From contig JAFZQG010000027.1 in NCBI GenBank assembly GCA_017550145.1, positions 34,454 through 98,453 on the forward strand: 64,000 nt of DNA, read 5' to 3'. The notes under the pieces are model-generated. The model was not told where the DNA came from and did not search any database. It was given only the letters and a program-made list of their open reading frames with translations. This DNA is from Erysipelotrichaceae bacterium (lineage in GTDB: Bacteria; Bacillota_I; Bacilli_A; Erysipelotrichales; Erysipelotrichaceae). Every line of letters starts with the position of its first letter. The first letter of the stretch is position 1. Made by a program: the position numbers and the translations under genes. Below are positions 52,168 to 61,700 of this stretch, one piece after another.

Positions 52168-52266
52168 TTTAATTATAGTATTTATTCCTTATTTTTCGTT
52201 ATTAATATCCGTTTTTATTCCTTTTTTGAACAAATCAATATCCGATTTTATTCCTTTTATAGTAAA
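52168..52266. repeat. Three 33-bp tandem direct repeats in a divergent promoter region
   Basis: Copies at 52168-52200 (degenerate), 52201-52233 and 52234-52266. The last two share ATNAATATCCGNTTTTATTCC and differ at only a few places; all three keep TTTATTCCTT in the same phase. The first copy overlaps the pfkB -10 and the last abuts the ATPase start, so a protein bound to the array could control both genes. Confidence 0.75.
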
Positions 52267-53592
52267 ATGATGTTGATGTTAGAGAGAAAAGTATATAAAG
52301 AACTGCTGAAATGGAAGGAAAGCCACGGTAAAACGTGTCTGATGGTCAAAGGAGCACGTCAGGTAGGCAAGACTTATATTGTCCGCGAATTCGGCAGAAA
52401 TGAGTATGAATCGTTTATTGAAATCAACTTTCTGAAACAGAAAGATCTGAAAAGCATCTTTTCCGATGATCTTTCGGCTGAAAACATTTATAAAAGACTG
52501 ACAGCCCAGATCAGAAATATCAAACTGATCAAAGGAAATACCCTGATCTTCTTAGATGAGATCCAGGCCTGCGGCAATGCCAGAACAGCCATCAAATTCC
52601 TGGCTGAAGATGGAAGATATGATGTGATAAGTTCGGGATCGCTTTTAGGATTAACGTATGGTGAAGATGGGGATGCGGAGAGTGAAGAGCCTGAATCGGT
52701 TCCGACCGGTTATGAGGATTTCATCACGATGTATTCTCTGGATTTCGAAGAATACTTATGGGCTAACGGCTATAAGGATGCTGTAGGTATTCTGAAAGAG
52801 TATTTTGATAAGAAAGAAACTATACCTGCTTCCATCAACAGTAAGTATGAAGCACTCTTCAGAGAATATATGGTTGTGGGCGGTATGCCGGAAGTAGTTG
52901 ATGATTTCATCAGGAATCATGACTTCAATAAAGTCGCCGTGATCCAGAACAGGATCCTGGAAGACTACAATTTCGATATCTCCAAACACGCCAAAGGTGC
53001 AGAGAAGGTCAAGGTTAAAAGATGTTACGATGCGGTGCCTGTTCAGCTTACAAAGGAACTGAAGAAATTCCAGTATTCAACCGTTGAAAAAGGACAGACT
53101 TCAAAGAAATACGGAGACAGTGTCAGATGGCTGATCGATTCTTCACTGGTGAATGCTTCCTATAATGTTCATGAGGCTTACATACCTCTGATGGCAAACG
53201 CCTTCGAAAATCAGTTTAAACTGTATTTCAATGATACCGGATTATTATGTGCGATCTACGGTTTTGAAACCAAGAGAGCCTTACTGAATAATACTCTGAA
53301 AGGTAGTGCCAAAGGCGGTATCTATGAGAACGCCATAAGCGAAGCACTGATCAAGAACGGTTACAAACTGTATTACTACAAACCGGATGATAATCAGGAA
53401 CTGGAATTCATCATTGAAAAAAACGGCCAGGCTGTTCCGCTAGAAGTCAAGGCCGGAAACACTTCGACCGTTTCGCTCAACAGATTTATAAAAGAGTATA
53501 AGCCTGATATTGCTTATAAGCTGATCAGAGGCAATATAGGATTCAGTGATGGTAAAATGACTTTGCCTCATTACATGATCATGTTTATATAG
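52267..53592 (+). CDS. AAA_14 / DUF4143 family ATPase
   Basis: 441 residues. Walker A as KGARQVGKTYIVREFG (~26-41), Walker B as LIFLDEIQACGNA (~94-106), sensor stretch VISSGSLLGL, and a C-terminal DUF4143 domain with LYYYKPDDNQELEFIIEKNG and VPLEVKAGN, a PD-(D/E)XK-like D...ExK pattern. Such proteins are common in gut bacteria, often in variable regions, and their role is unknown. The start is ambiguous among clustered ATGs (52267, 52270, 52276); TATAGT/TAAAAT lies directly upstream and no Shine-Dalgarno is seen. Confidence 0.88.
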   Translation: MMLMLERKVYKELLKWKESHGKTCLMVKGARQVGKTYIVREFGRNEYESFIEINFLKQKDLKSIFSDDLSAENIYKRLTAQIRNIKLIKGNTLIFLDEIQACGNARTAIKFLAEDGRYDVISSGSLLGLTYGEDGDAESEEPESVPTGYEDFITMYSLDFEEYLWANGYKDAVGILKEYFDKKETIPASINSKYEALFREYMVVGGMPEVVDDFIRNHDFNKVAVIQNRILEDYNFDISKHAKGAEKVKVKRCYDAVPVQLTKELKKFQYSTVEKGQTSKKYGDSVRWLIDSSLVNASYNVHEAYIPLMANAFENQFKLYFNDTGLLCAIYGFETKRALLNNTLKGSAKGGIYENAISEALIKNGYKLYYYKPDDNQELEFIIEKNGQAVPLEVKAGNTSTVSLNRFIKEYKPDIAYKLIRGNIGFSDGKMTLPHYMIMFI

Positions 53593-53662
53593 AAGTATAT
53601 CTTGTATATTTACAAAAAACATTATTAAATGAATAAAGATAGTTTTAAGGGGGATTTGATTT

Positions 53663-55627
53663 ATGGAACGTCCTGTATTTCCTAAAAGAGCGGTAATTAC
53701 CGGAGGTATGCCTTACGGCAATAAGACCTTGCATTTCGGTCATGTCGGAGGCATGTTTGTGCACGCCGATGTCTTTGCGCGTTTTTTAAGAGACCGCATC
53801 GGTAAGGATAATGTCGTCTTTGTTTCCGGAACCGACTGCTACGGTTCACCGATTGCTGAAGGTTATCGTAAGAAAGTCGAAAGCGAAGGTTATGAAGGAA
53901 TGATCGAAGACTATGTCATGGAAAACCATAATAATCAGTTAAAGACCCTCAATGACTATAAGATCTCTCTGGATCTTTTCGGTGCTTCGGGACTGGGAGA
54001 TACCAAGGAAGTTCATCAGGAAGAGACTGATGAATTCATCAGAACGCTGTATAAGAACGGCTGGCTGGAGAAACTGGTGACCAAGCAGTTCTACGATCCT
54101 AAATATCACTGTTTCCTTAACGGAAGACAGGTCGTGGGAAAATGTCCGATCGAAAACTGTCAGTCGGAAAAGGGTTATGCGGATGAATGTGATTTAGGTC
54201 ATCAGTATATGCCGGAAGAACTCATTGATCCGAAATCAACTTTATCAGGCGAAACTCCGGAAATGAGAGATGTCACCAACTGGTATTTCAAACTGACTGA
54301 GTTCAATGATCTGCTTAAGGAATATGTTGATGACATCAAGACGAAGAAGAATGTCAGAAGGATCGTTGCGGAGACAATGGAAGAATCATTGGGTGCTCCG
54401 GTTATCTATATTCAGGAGAAGTTCCTTGATCATTATAAGGCTATTGAAAAGGATCTGCCTGATCACGAGAATTCCGATCTTGAGAACATCAAGGGCAGTT
54501 TCACCGTAACTTTTGATAAACTCGAGAAAAGAGAAAAGGCCTGTCCGATCTTATCCAATGCGGGTATCAGATACCGTACCGGCAAGACGCTGGTTCCTTT
54601 AAGACTGACCGGTAATATTGAGTGGGGTGTCAAGGCACCGAAACTTGAAGACGAGGAAGATCTGACGGTCTGGGTCTGGCCGGAAAGCTTATGGGCCCCG
54701 ATTTCTTTCACCAAGGCTTACTTCAAACGTAAAGGCATGAGTGATGATGAATGGAAGAAATACTGGTGCGATAAGGATGCGACAGTTTATCAGTTCATCG
54801 GTCAGGATAATATCTATTTCTATGGTGTTGCGCAGATGCCGTTGTGGATGGCTCAGCAGGGCAAAGAAAATTTAACTATCCATCCGGAAAACGGACAGCT
54901 GCAGTTAACGACACTGGTAGCTAATCATCATATCCTGTTCTTAGATAAGAAAGCTTCTTCATCAGGCGAAATCAAACCGCCGATGGCTGCCGATCTATTG
55001 AACTACTATACAGCCGAACAGTTAAGAGCACACTTCCTGTCGCTGGCTTTAGGAAACAAGTCTGTCAGTTTCATGCCTCAGCCTTTGAATCCTGAAGCTA
55101 ATCTGAATGAACCAGATCCTGTTTTATCGCAGGGCAATCTTTTCACCAATGTCTTGAACAGAATGGTGAGAGGCTGTTTCTATTCGACTCAGAAGTATTT
55201 CAACGGTGTTCTGCCTTATGGTGAAGTTACTCCTGAATTCAAGCAGCAGGCCGAAAGAACGATCCTCAACTATGAGAATCATATGTACAGATTCGAACTC
55301 CATCAGATCATCAATGATCTGGATTCCTATATCCGTAATGCGTCCAAGTTCTGGTCAAAGAATTCGACCAATGAAGAGAATATCAGACAGACCCTGATCG
55401 ATGCCTTCTATATGGTGAGAGTGGCAACGGTCCTTTCTCATCCGGTCGTACCGGATGGTGCAGAGAAGACCTGTGATTATCTTGGTATCGACAGAGATAA
55501 GTTCTTTAACTGGGACAATATCTTCAAGGATCTTTATGAACTTGTTGAGGATAAGGAAAATCATCAGCTGAAAGAGTTAAAGGAAAAGGAAGATTTCTAC
55601 TATAAACATCCTAGTCAGTTCAAATAA
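53663..55627 (+). CDS. metG: Methionyl-tRNA synthetase-like protein with altered KMSKS
   Basis: 654 residues. The class I HIGH motif is HFGH (H24-H27) in ITGGMPYGNKTLHFGHVGG, followed by FVSGTDCYGSPIAEGY and a zinc-knuckle-like GKCPIENCQSEKGYADECD. The second signature near ~427-434 reads DKKASSSGE, so the KMSKS sequence is KASSS, keeping the first Lys but not the second. The anticodon-binding helix bundle occupies the last ~180 residues; no C-terminal tRNA-binding (OB) domain is seen. It should charge tRNA-Met, but the divergence leaves open a paralogue role. AAGGGGG precedes the ATG; the 70-base upstream region is too short for a T-box. Confidence 0.8.
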   Translation: MERPVFPKRAVITGGMPYGNKTLHFGHVGGMFVHADVFARFLRDRIGKDNVVFVSGTDCYGSPIAEGYRKKVESEGYEGMIEDYVMENHNNQLKTLNDYKISLDLFGASGLGDTKEVHQEETDEFIRTLYKNGWLEKLVTKQFYDPKYHCFLNGRQVVGKCPIENCQSEKGYADECDLGHQYMPEELIDPKSTLSGETPEMRDVTNWYFKLTEFNDLLKEYVDDIKTKKNVRRIVAETMEESLGAPVIYIQEKFLDHYKAIEKDLPDHENSDLENIKGSFTVTFDKLEKREKACPILSNAGIRYRTGKTLVPLRLTGNIEWGVKAPKLEDEEDLTVWVWPESLWAPISFTKAYFKRKGMSDDEWKKYWCDKDATVYQFIGQDNIYFYGVAQMPLWMAQQGKENLTIHPENGQLQLTTLVANHHILFLDKKASSSGEIKPPMAADLLNYYTAEQLRAHFLSLALGNKSVSFMPQPLNPEANLNEPDPVLSQGNLFTNVLNRMVRGCFYSTQKYFNGVLPYGEVTPEFKQQAERTILNYENHMYRFELHQIINDLDSYIRNASKFWSKNSTNEENIRQTLIDAFYMVRVATVLSHPVVPDGAEKTCDYLGIDRDKFFNWDNIFKDLYELVEDKENHQLKELKEKEDFYYKHPSQFK

Positions 55628-56059
55628 ATGAAAAGGTTCTGCCGTTATTTCCTATATTATTTCTTACAGATGACCTGGGGCATTATTCAGAATGCCTTGG
55701 GTTTTTTAATATGGCTCTATGTGATCATGACCGGTCCCAAAGAGACCAGATGGCTTTTCCATGGTGCTTTAGTCACCAGATGGAATCTGAAATCTTCGAT
55801 GTCCATGGGCATGTTTCTGTTTCTGGGAAGTGATGATATGCGGATCGTAGTCCATGAATACGGACACTCTATTCAATCCTGTATCTTAGGACCTTTCTAT
55901 CTGCTTGTGATCGGTATTCCTTCTTTGACCTGGGCGAGCACACCGTTTCTGATCGAGCGCAGAAGAAAAGGAAGATACAGATACTCTTCCTTTTATCCTG
56001 AAAAATGGGCGAATCATCTGGGCAGAAGATTCACCAGACTGGATTCGATAAATTATTAG
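55628..56059 (+). CDS. Small membrane protein with HEXXH motif
   Basis: 143 residues starting directly after the metG stop. A hydrophobic N-terminal segment (~5-35) is followed by MRIVVHEYGHSIQSCILGPF, a HEYGH (HEXXH) zinc-site motif next to a second hydrophobic stretch (GPFYLLVIGIPSLTW), and a basic C-terminus. It looks like a minimal intramembrane or membrane-bound metalloprotease. A third zinc ligand is not identified, so activity is unproven. No strong Shine-Dalgarno, so translation may be coupled to metG. Its 3' end overlaps the convergent esterase gene by 4 bases. Confidence 0.65.
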   Translation: MKRFCRYFLYYFLQMTWGIIQNALGFLIWLYVIMTGPKETRWLFHGALVTRWNLKSSMSMGMFLFLGSDDMRIVVHEYGHSIQSCILGPFYLLVIGIPSLTWASTPFLIERRRKGRYRYSSFYPEKWANHLGRRFTRLDSINY

Positions 56060-56745
56060 TCTTCAAGTATATATTTAATATCTTTGGCAGTCCTTAAGTC
56101 GGGATCCTTGAAATGGTTTCCTTCATTGACGAAATAGGCTGCCTTTATTTTGTTTTTAAGATGATTACAGATCTCTATCGTATTGTTTTCAACTTTGGAC
56201 ATCATCTCATTTCTGGTCTGACTCTCTTTATCTCCTAAAGAGAAACAGATCTTATCGACATTTGAACTGATCTCATTATTTAGTACAAAGTCCTTTATAC
56301 CCGGATACCATAATGATCCCGATGAAGAAGCGATTCTTCTGAAGGTATCACATTTATAGGCAGCATATAAAGCAAATAATCCTGCTAAAGAATAACCACC
56401 TAAGGCATAATATTCAATTTCCTTACCGATTGAATTAAGATAACTGTTTATTTCCGGTAATAATCTGTCGGTAATGAATTTCAAATATTCATCAGCTTTT
56501 CCGCTAAACGGATCACTCTTTTTGAAGATCGGATCGGCTCTCCAGGGTGTAAGATCATCATTCCAGTTCATGCCTGATATAATAACCAGAATATGATCCG
56601 GACAATTAAGTTCTGATAATCTTTCACTTATTAATTTGGATTCCTCATAATCACAGTTGATCAATATGACCGGTAAAGATCTATGATCATGAGGATCATT
56701 TATTTCTATTTCGATTTTCTTATTTTCACATCCAAAGGAATACAT
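56056..56745 (-). CDS. Alpha/beta-hydrolase esterase (IroE/Fes-like)
   Basis: 229 residues resembling the putative esterase family: LPVILINCDYEES, PWRADPIFKKSDPFSG, FITDRLLPEI, YYALGGYSLAGLFALYAAY with the nucleophile in GYSLAG, IASSSGSLWYP, and EGNHFKDPD with the closing His. No signal peptide. Substrate unknown; siderophore or acetyl esters are typical for relatives. The gene is A+T-richer than its neighbours. The start directly adjoins the M20 peptidase stop. Confidence 0.8.
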   Translation of the reverse strand: MYSFGCENKKIEIEINDPHDHRSLPVILINCDYEESKLISERLSELNCPDHILVIISGMNWNDDLTPWRADPIFKKSDPFSGKADEYLKFITDRLLPEINSYLNSIGKEIEYYALGGYSLAGLFALYAAYKCDTFRRIASSSGSLWYPGIKDFVLNNEISSNVDKICFSLGDKESQTRNEMMSKVENNTIEICNHLKNKIKAAYFVNEGNHFKDPDLRTAKDIKYILED

Positions 56746-58196
56746 TATCTTTCTTCCTGTTTTCTGATGATCTCCTTATAGAAATCGACAGCTAAAGGCA
56801 GGGTATTGATATCGATGTTTTCATCGATGCCATGCATTCTTGAAAGCTGGTCTTTAGTGGAGTTGATCGGTTCGAATCTGACACAGGCATCAACGCTCCT
56901 GTCGTAGAATCTCGAATCGGTTCCGCCGGTCACGATATAGGGAATGACTTCAACACTAGGGAAGATCTTATTGATGGTGTCTTTGACCATCTTATATTGA
57001 GGACCATTCAGATCAAGTGAGCTGCTCGGTTCGGAACAGCCGAGTTCCTCAACTTCGAGATCATATTTCTTTGCGATGTCTTTTACAAGCTGTATACTTT
57101 CGTCTTTACCCTGGAAAGGAATATAGCGCATATTGGCGGTGACATAGGCTTCCTGCGGAATGACGTTGTAACCGTTGGAGCCTTTCTGCATCGTGAAACA
57201 CATCGTCGTCTGTAACATCGCGGCACCCTGCGGAGAGATTGCCGGCATGACGATCTTCAATAAAGGTTTGAATAACCATAGATTATGCAGGATCATCTTG
57301 ATCCAGAAGTTCGAACAGTATTCGGCCATCGTCAGTAATAAGCTATCGACTGCCGGAGTGAATTCAACTTTGAACGGTGATTTCTTTTCAATCTCAGCTT
57401 CGAATTTTGCGAGTCTGGCGATCGGGGTATTCTTGCCCGGAGCGGAAGAATGTCCGCCATTTCCTTTGGCGATGATCTTGATGTCGCCATAGCCTTTTTC
57501 AAAGATACCGACAGCCGCAAAGTTTCCTTTGACGCCGACAAACGGATCTTCGGTTATGCATCCGCCTTCATCACACAACATGAACGGACGGATCTTATGG
57601 TCTTCAAACCACTTGGACATTTTTGGAGCACCGTCACCGCCGACTTCTTCGGTACAGCTTGATGCGAGATAGATATCGCATTCCGGAACATAACCATCCT
57701 TGATCAGTTCTTCAACGGCCTGATAGAAAGAGAAGACTCCGCATTTCACATCAAAACTGCCACGGCCATAGATCTTTCCGTCAACAATCTTTCCTTCAAA
57801 TGGCGGATAGGTCCAATCACCTTCAGCTGCCACGACATCCAGATGAGATGTCAGGACGATCGGCTGCATTTTAGAATTCCTGCCTGGCCATCTGACTAAG
57901 AGGTTTCCGTCGATATCGTGTTTCTCGCAAGTCTTAAAGACATTTGGGAAAAGCTTCTCCATGACCTTATGAAGTTTACGGAACTTGTCAGGATCCGGCT
58001 GGTTCTTGATTGAAACCGTATCGACCTTGATCATCTTCTGCAGTTTCAGAGCATAATCATTGGATCTTTTATCATCATCAGAACCGTGATATACAGAGGT
58101 TTTCTGTTTCAGCAACAGCGTTCTGACTATGGTGATCAACAGTAAAAACAAGAGTATCAGCAGCAATATTCCGATTAAGGTAAAGATTGTTTTCAT
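56745..58196 (-). CDS. Membrane-anchored M20 family peptidase (PM20D1/CPS1-like)
   Basis: 483 residues. One N-terminal helix (FTLIGILLLILLFLLLITIV) anchors it. The M20 core shows LTSHLDVVAAEGDWTYPP (metal His and Asp), GRGSFDVKCG (bridging Asp), SSCTEEVGGDGAPK (catalytic Glu and metal Glu), GGHSSAPG in the dimerisation lid, and PYIVTGGTDSRFY. It resembles carboxypeptidase S and the N-acyl amino acid hydrolases. The ATG at 58196 has GGGGG about 10 bases upstream; a longer in-frame reading would run into the tRNA gene on the other strand. Confidence 0.9.
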   Translation of the reverse strand: MKTIFTLIGILLLILLFLLLITIVRTLLLKQKTSVYHGSDDDKRSNDYALKLQKMIKVDTVSIKNQPDPDKFRKLHKVMEKLFPNVFKTCEKHDIDGNLLVRWPGRNSKMQPIVLTSHLDVVAAEGDWTYPPFEGKIVDGKIYGRGSFDVKCGVFSFYQAVEELIKDGYVPECDIYLASSCTEEVGGDGAPKMSKWFEDHKIRPFMLCDEGGCITEDPFVGVKGNFAAVGIFEKGYGDIKIIAKGNGGHSSAPGKNTPIARLAKFEAEIEKKSPFKVEFTPAVDSLLLTMAEYCSNFWIKMILHNLWLFKPLLKIVMPAISPQGAAMLQTTMCFTMQKGSNGYNVIPQEAYVTANMRYIPFQGKDESIQLVKDIAKKYDLEVEELGCSEPSSSLDLNGPQYKMVKDTINKIFPSVEVIPYIVTGGTDSRFYDRSVDACVRFEPINSTKDQLSRMHGIDENIDINTLPLAVDFYKEIIRKQEER

Positions 58197-58282
58197 AAAT
58201 GTAAGTCCCCCAAATAAATTATAGCGCTTATCAAATTCCGGCATTTGAATTTGCCTGATAAACATGTTAGTATAGTTGTACT

Positions 58283-58359
58283 GTCCATGTAGCTCAGCTG
58301 GATAGAGCATCCGCCTTCTAAGCGGACGGTCGGGAGTTCGAGTCTCTCTATGGACGCCA
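58283..58359 (+). tRNA. tRNA-Arg (anticodon UCU)
   Basis: 77 bases including encoded CCA. Acceptor GTCCATG / TATGGAC, D-arm GCTC-AGCTGGATA-GAGC, anticodon stem TCCGC / GCGGA with loop CTTCTAA (anticodon TCT, reads AGA), T-arm GGGAG-TTCGAGT-CTCTC. AGA is the favoured Arg codon in this window. Confidence 0.97.
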
Positions 58360-58372
58360 TTATTTAATGATC

Positions 58373-58390
58373 ACGCCGCAAGGCGTTTTT
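58373..58390 (+). terminator. Terminator after tRNA-Arg
   Basis: Stem ACGCC / GGCGT with a GCAA loop (GNRA) and TTTTT. Confidence 0.85.
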
Positions 58391-58432
58391 ATAATAGGCA
58401 ATTATTTAAGCGAATAAGCAAGATCCTAAAGT

Positions 58433-58482
58433 AAACAGACCAAACGAAAGGGAGTGTTGGTAGCACTCCCTTTCGCCTGTTT
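58433..58482. repeat. Strong isolated stem-loop
   Basis: Perfect 12-base stem CGAAAGGGAGTG / CACTCCCTTTCG (58445-58456 and 58464-58475) with a 7-base loop, plus outer arms AAACAG / CTGTTT. No T run follows, and AATAGGC occurs on both sides (58393-58399, 58485-58491). Not a normal terminator. Confidence 0.6.
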
Positions 58483-58756
58483 GCAATAGGCTCTCACTTA
58501 TAATATAACAGTTAGTTTTCTTTGCTTCAATTGAAATGTAAGGGGATCATTTATCCAAAATAAATATTTGAAGAAAGAAGTTCTCATTTCCAGTAATGAA
58601 AGTTCCTTTATAACCTTATTATATATAATGTGTTTGAGATAGTTCCTTTCTATTGTTGGTGCATACAAATCATAAAGGATTATCGCTTTTTTTATTCCGC
58701 ACCCATTTTACACGAACTCCATTTATTTGATACTTTTTGATTTGGCAAATATTATT

Positions 58757-58780
58757 TATAATAAAAATAAACATAAGGGG
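58757..58780 (+). promoter_or_regulatory. -10 box and ribosome binding site of the large surface protein gene
   Basis: TATAAT at 58757-58762 and AAGGGG at 58775-58780, the latter 8 bases before the ATG. Confidence 0.55.
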
Positions 58781-58788
58781 AATATATT

Positions 58789-61700
58789 ATGAAATATTTA
58801 CGTATCAATCTATTGGCAATCTTGGTTTTGTTGTCTTTTTTTGTTTTATCTAAAGGTGTTTTGGCAGAAGAAGATGAAATTATTGTTGATTCAGACTGCG
58901 AACAAGAGACAATTGTTTATGACGACGGTATAGATAATGACGAACTGTTTGAAGCATATGTAAATAAAATGTTTTATGGGGATACAGAACAACCTGTTGT
59001 TAACCAGAATCCAACAGCTGTTGAGGCCTCATATACAAAACCTTTAACAGGTTTAAATGCAAAAATATATGAAATTCTGGAAGATAGTATCTCTGATATA
59101 GCTTCGGGTACTGAGAATTCAACGATTATTTCGTTCGATTCAACTTCTTTAACAGATGTTAAAATATCATATACTGCTGCTGAATTAGAAATTGAGGGCT
59201 CACTTTTTAATTGCGATGAGAATAACTCCTGCACTATAACGGAAGAAGCTAAGAATAAGTTTTATGAAGTTTCGGGATATGATCTTGTAACGATTATCAG
59301 AACACTTCTTTTTAACAAGCCATACGAACTATACTGGTATGACAAAACCAGAGGAGTCAATCAAGTGATTTATTTTGGTGGTGGAGTCGATGGCGAACAA
59401 AATGAATATATCTGCATAAATGAAATCAGTTACAGTTTTATAGTAGCGAACGAATACAAGGGAACCGGAGATTATACGGTTAATTCAACTGGTGTGATCA
59501 TCAGTAATGCTGTTGCGCGTGCAGAAGGAGTTGTAGAAACTCATAAAAATGAAAACGACTTAGAAAAACTGATTTCATACAAAGATTTTATCTGTGGAGA
59601 GGTTTCTTATAATAGTGTTGCAGTACAACAGAATTATTCATACGGCAATCCATGGCAGCTAATCTGGGTATTTGATAATAATACAAATACAAATGTCGTT
59701 TGCGAAGGTTATTCCAAAGCTTTCCAGTATTTATGTGATAAAAGCACATTTAAAAATAACACTGTTAAATCATCGATTGTAACAGGAACCATGAGTGGAG
59801 GAACAGGAGCAGGTCTTCACATGTGGAATGTTGTCAAGATGAATAACGGAAATAATTATATCGTTGATGTGACGAATTGTGATGAAGGTACTGTTGGTGC
59901 AGATGACAAATTGTTTTTAGCTGGCGCTACCAGAGGTGCAGATATATATAGCTATACAGTTACAATTGGTACCGATAATGTTGGTTATGTTTACGACGAC
60001 GTTACAATAGGCTTATATGATGTTTCAGATCTTGTTTTATGGAATAAAGATTTTGAAGATAATGTCTGGGTAAGCTTTACATTAAATCATGGTTATTTGG
60101 ATGAAAACCAGAGTTCATTTTTACAAGTAGCACGAGGGACGGAAATAACAATGCCTTCTTTCGTTCCATATGAAGGTATTACTTTCCTTTATTGGGAAGC
60201 AACTATCGGTGAAGAAACAATTCATTTGGATCCTAATGATACTATTACCGTAAATGAGGATGTTGTTTTTCATGATGTGTGCACATTCAGAATCACGTTA
60301 GATGCAAATGGTGGTGCTTTTGCTGATGATAGTCTACAAAAATATGTAGATATCGAATCAGCAGGTTTTGATGAAAACAGCAAATTTAATCTGTTAATTC
60401 AGGGAATAAATGCTCCTGAAAGGGATGGATATACTTTTAAAGGATGGTATTATGGACCGGAAGCAGTTTATGAAAGGCCAGGAAATGATGGCAATTATAT
60501 CTATAGAAATGATAAATATGAAGAAAACACTTATGTCGGTTCCAGCATAACTGCGTATGCACAATGGATTGATAATAACAATGAAGTAACGATAACTTTT
60601 GATGCAGGTGAAGGCCAGCTTTTTGATACTACTTATGCTAAAGTGACAGGCAACGTTGGCGAAGAGATACAGATTTTGGCATTTGCTTATCAGTCTGGAA
60701 AATCATTTGAAAACTGGGTTTACCAAAGAGATGGAAAATATATATTTACAAAGACTCTTTGGAATATCGAATTAGATAGAGATACCACTGTTTATGCGGT
60801 ATATGAAGATTTGGATGATGATCAGGTTCTTTTGACTTTCCATTCTAATGGAGGACATCTTGGATCACCACAAGGACCGGAAACAGTAACGATCAAATCA
60901 CCAAATGGTTGGAATCTTGACTATATTACAGAGTATATATATCCGATTTTTGGATGGTTTGGTGGAGCATATAAAGACGGTTATGACACTGTTCAGTGGT
61001 TTTATGATGAGGAATTAGAAAACAATCCGGTAAATATCTTTGATGAGGATGGGTATACAACTGATACACATTTTTATGCGAAATGGAGTAATGAACTTAA
61101 TCATTACACAGTGACATTTAATCCGAATAATGGTTCTTCAACTAGTTCATTAACAGCATTTGAAGGAAGAACTATCAGCAAACCGGTCAATCCAGAAAAA
61201 GAAGGTTATTCGCTTGCTGGATGGTATAAACCAGATGGAAGCAGATTCTTTTTCAGTATGCCGGTTACTTCTGAATTGAATTTAACTGCAAAATGGATAC
61301 CTAGTATGACAACATCAGTTGATAATTATATCCCGGAATATAATGATGGCGATGCAAAAAAGGATGTTGCAGAAAATGGTGTAAATTCAACAGTTGGAAT
61401 TAGCGTTGATGTTAATGATTATTTCAGCGAAAGAATGTCAGAAAGAGCTGTTTCAGAAGAGACATTAACACAGCTTGGAACAACTATCGATAACGAAAAG
61501 ATCGTAATGGAAACCCGTCTTAATATGGAGGTTACGAGTACAACGGTAGATGCAAACGATAATGTAAGCGACTTTGTTATCGATATTACACCAGTTTATA
61601 CAATCAAAGCTGTAAACAATGACAATACTAAAACCGTCACTTTGCAGAAAGAAAAAGAACTTATTGTTGATGATGCTGTTTTAATGAGGGTTTATCTACC

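Larger units (their letters stand above)
58391..58788. other. A+T-rich intergenic region between tRNA-Arg and the surface protein gene
   Basis: About 400 bases without a gene I can support. It holds one strong hairpin (58433-58482), scattered TATAAT-like sequences (e.g. 58499-58504) and, at the end, the promoter and ribosome binding site of the large gene. No att-like repeat of the tRNA end was found by eye. Confidence 0.6.

Noticed and set aside
53593..53662. T-box or other riboswitch before metG
   Set aside because: The 70-base gap is too short and shows no specifier loop or terminator.
58197..58310. N-terminal extension of the M20 peptidase up to 58310
   Set aside because: It overlaps the tRNA-Arg gene on the other strand and has no ribosome binding site, while 58196 has GGGGG upstream and is followed by a normal membrane anchor.
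58445..58475. CRISPR repeat
   Set aside because: Only one copy of the hairpin; no spaced identical repeats or cas genes anywhere in the window.
58974..59234. Minus-strand open frame inside the large secreted protein gene (also 63105-63542)
   Set aside because: No recognisable domain or ribosome binding site; both are antisense to a long gene with clear domains.
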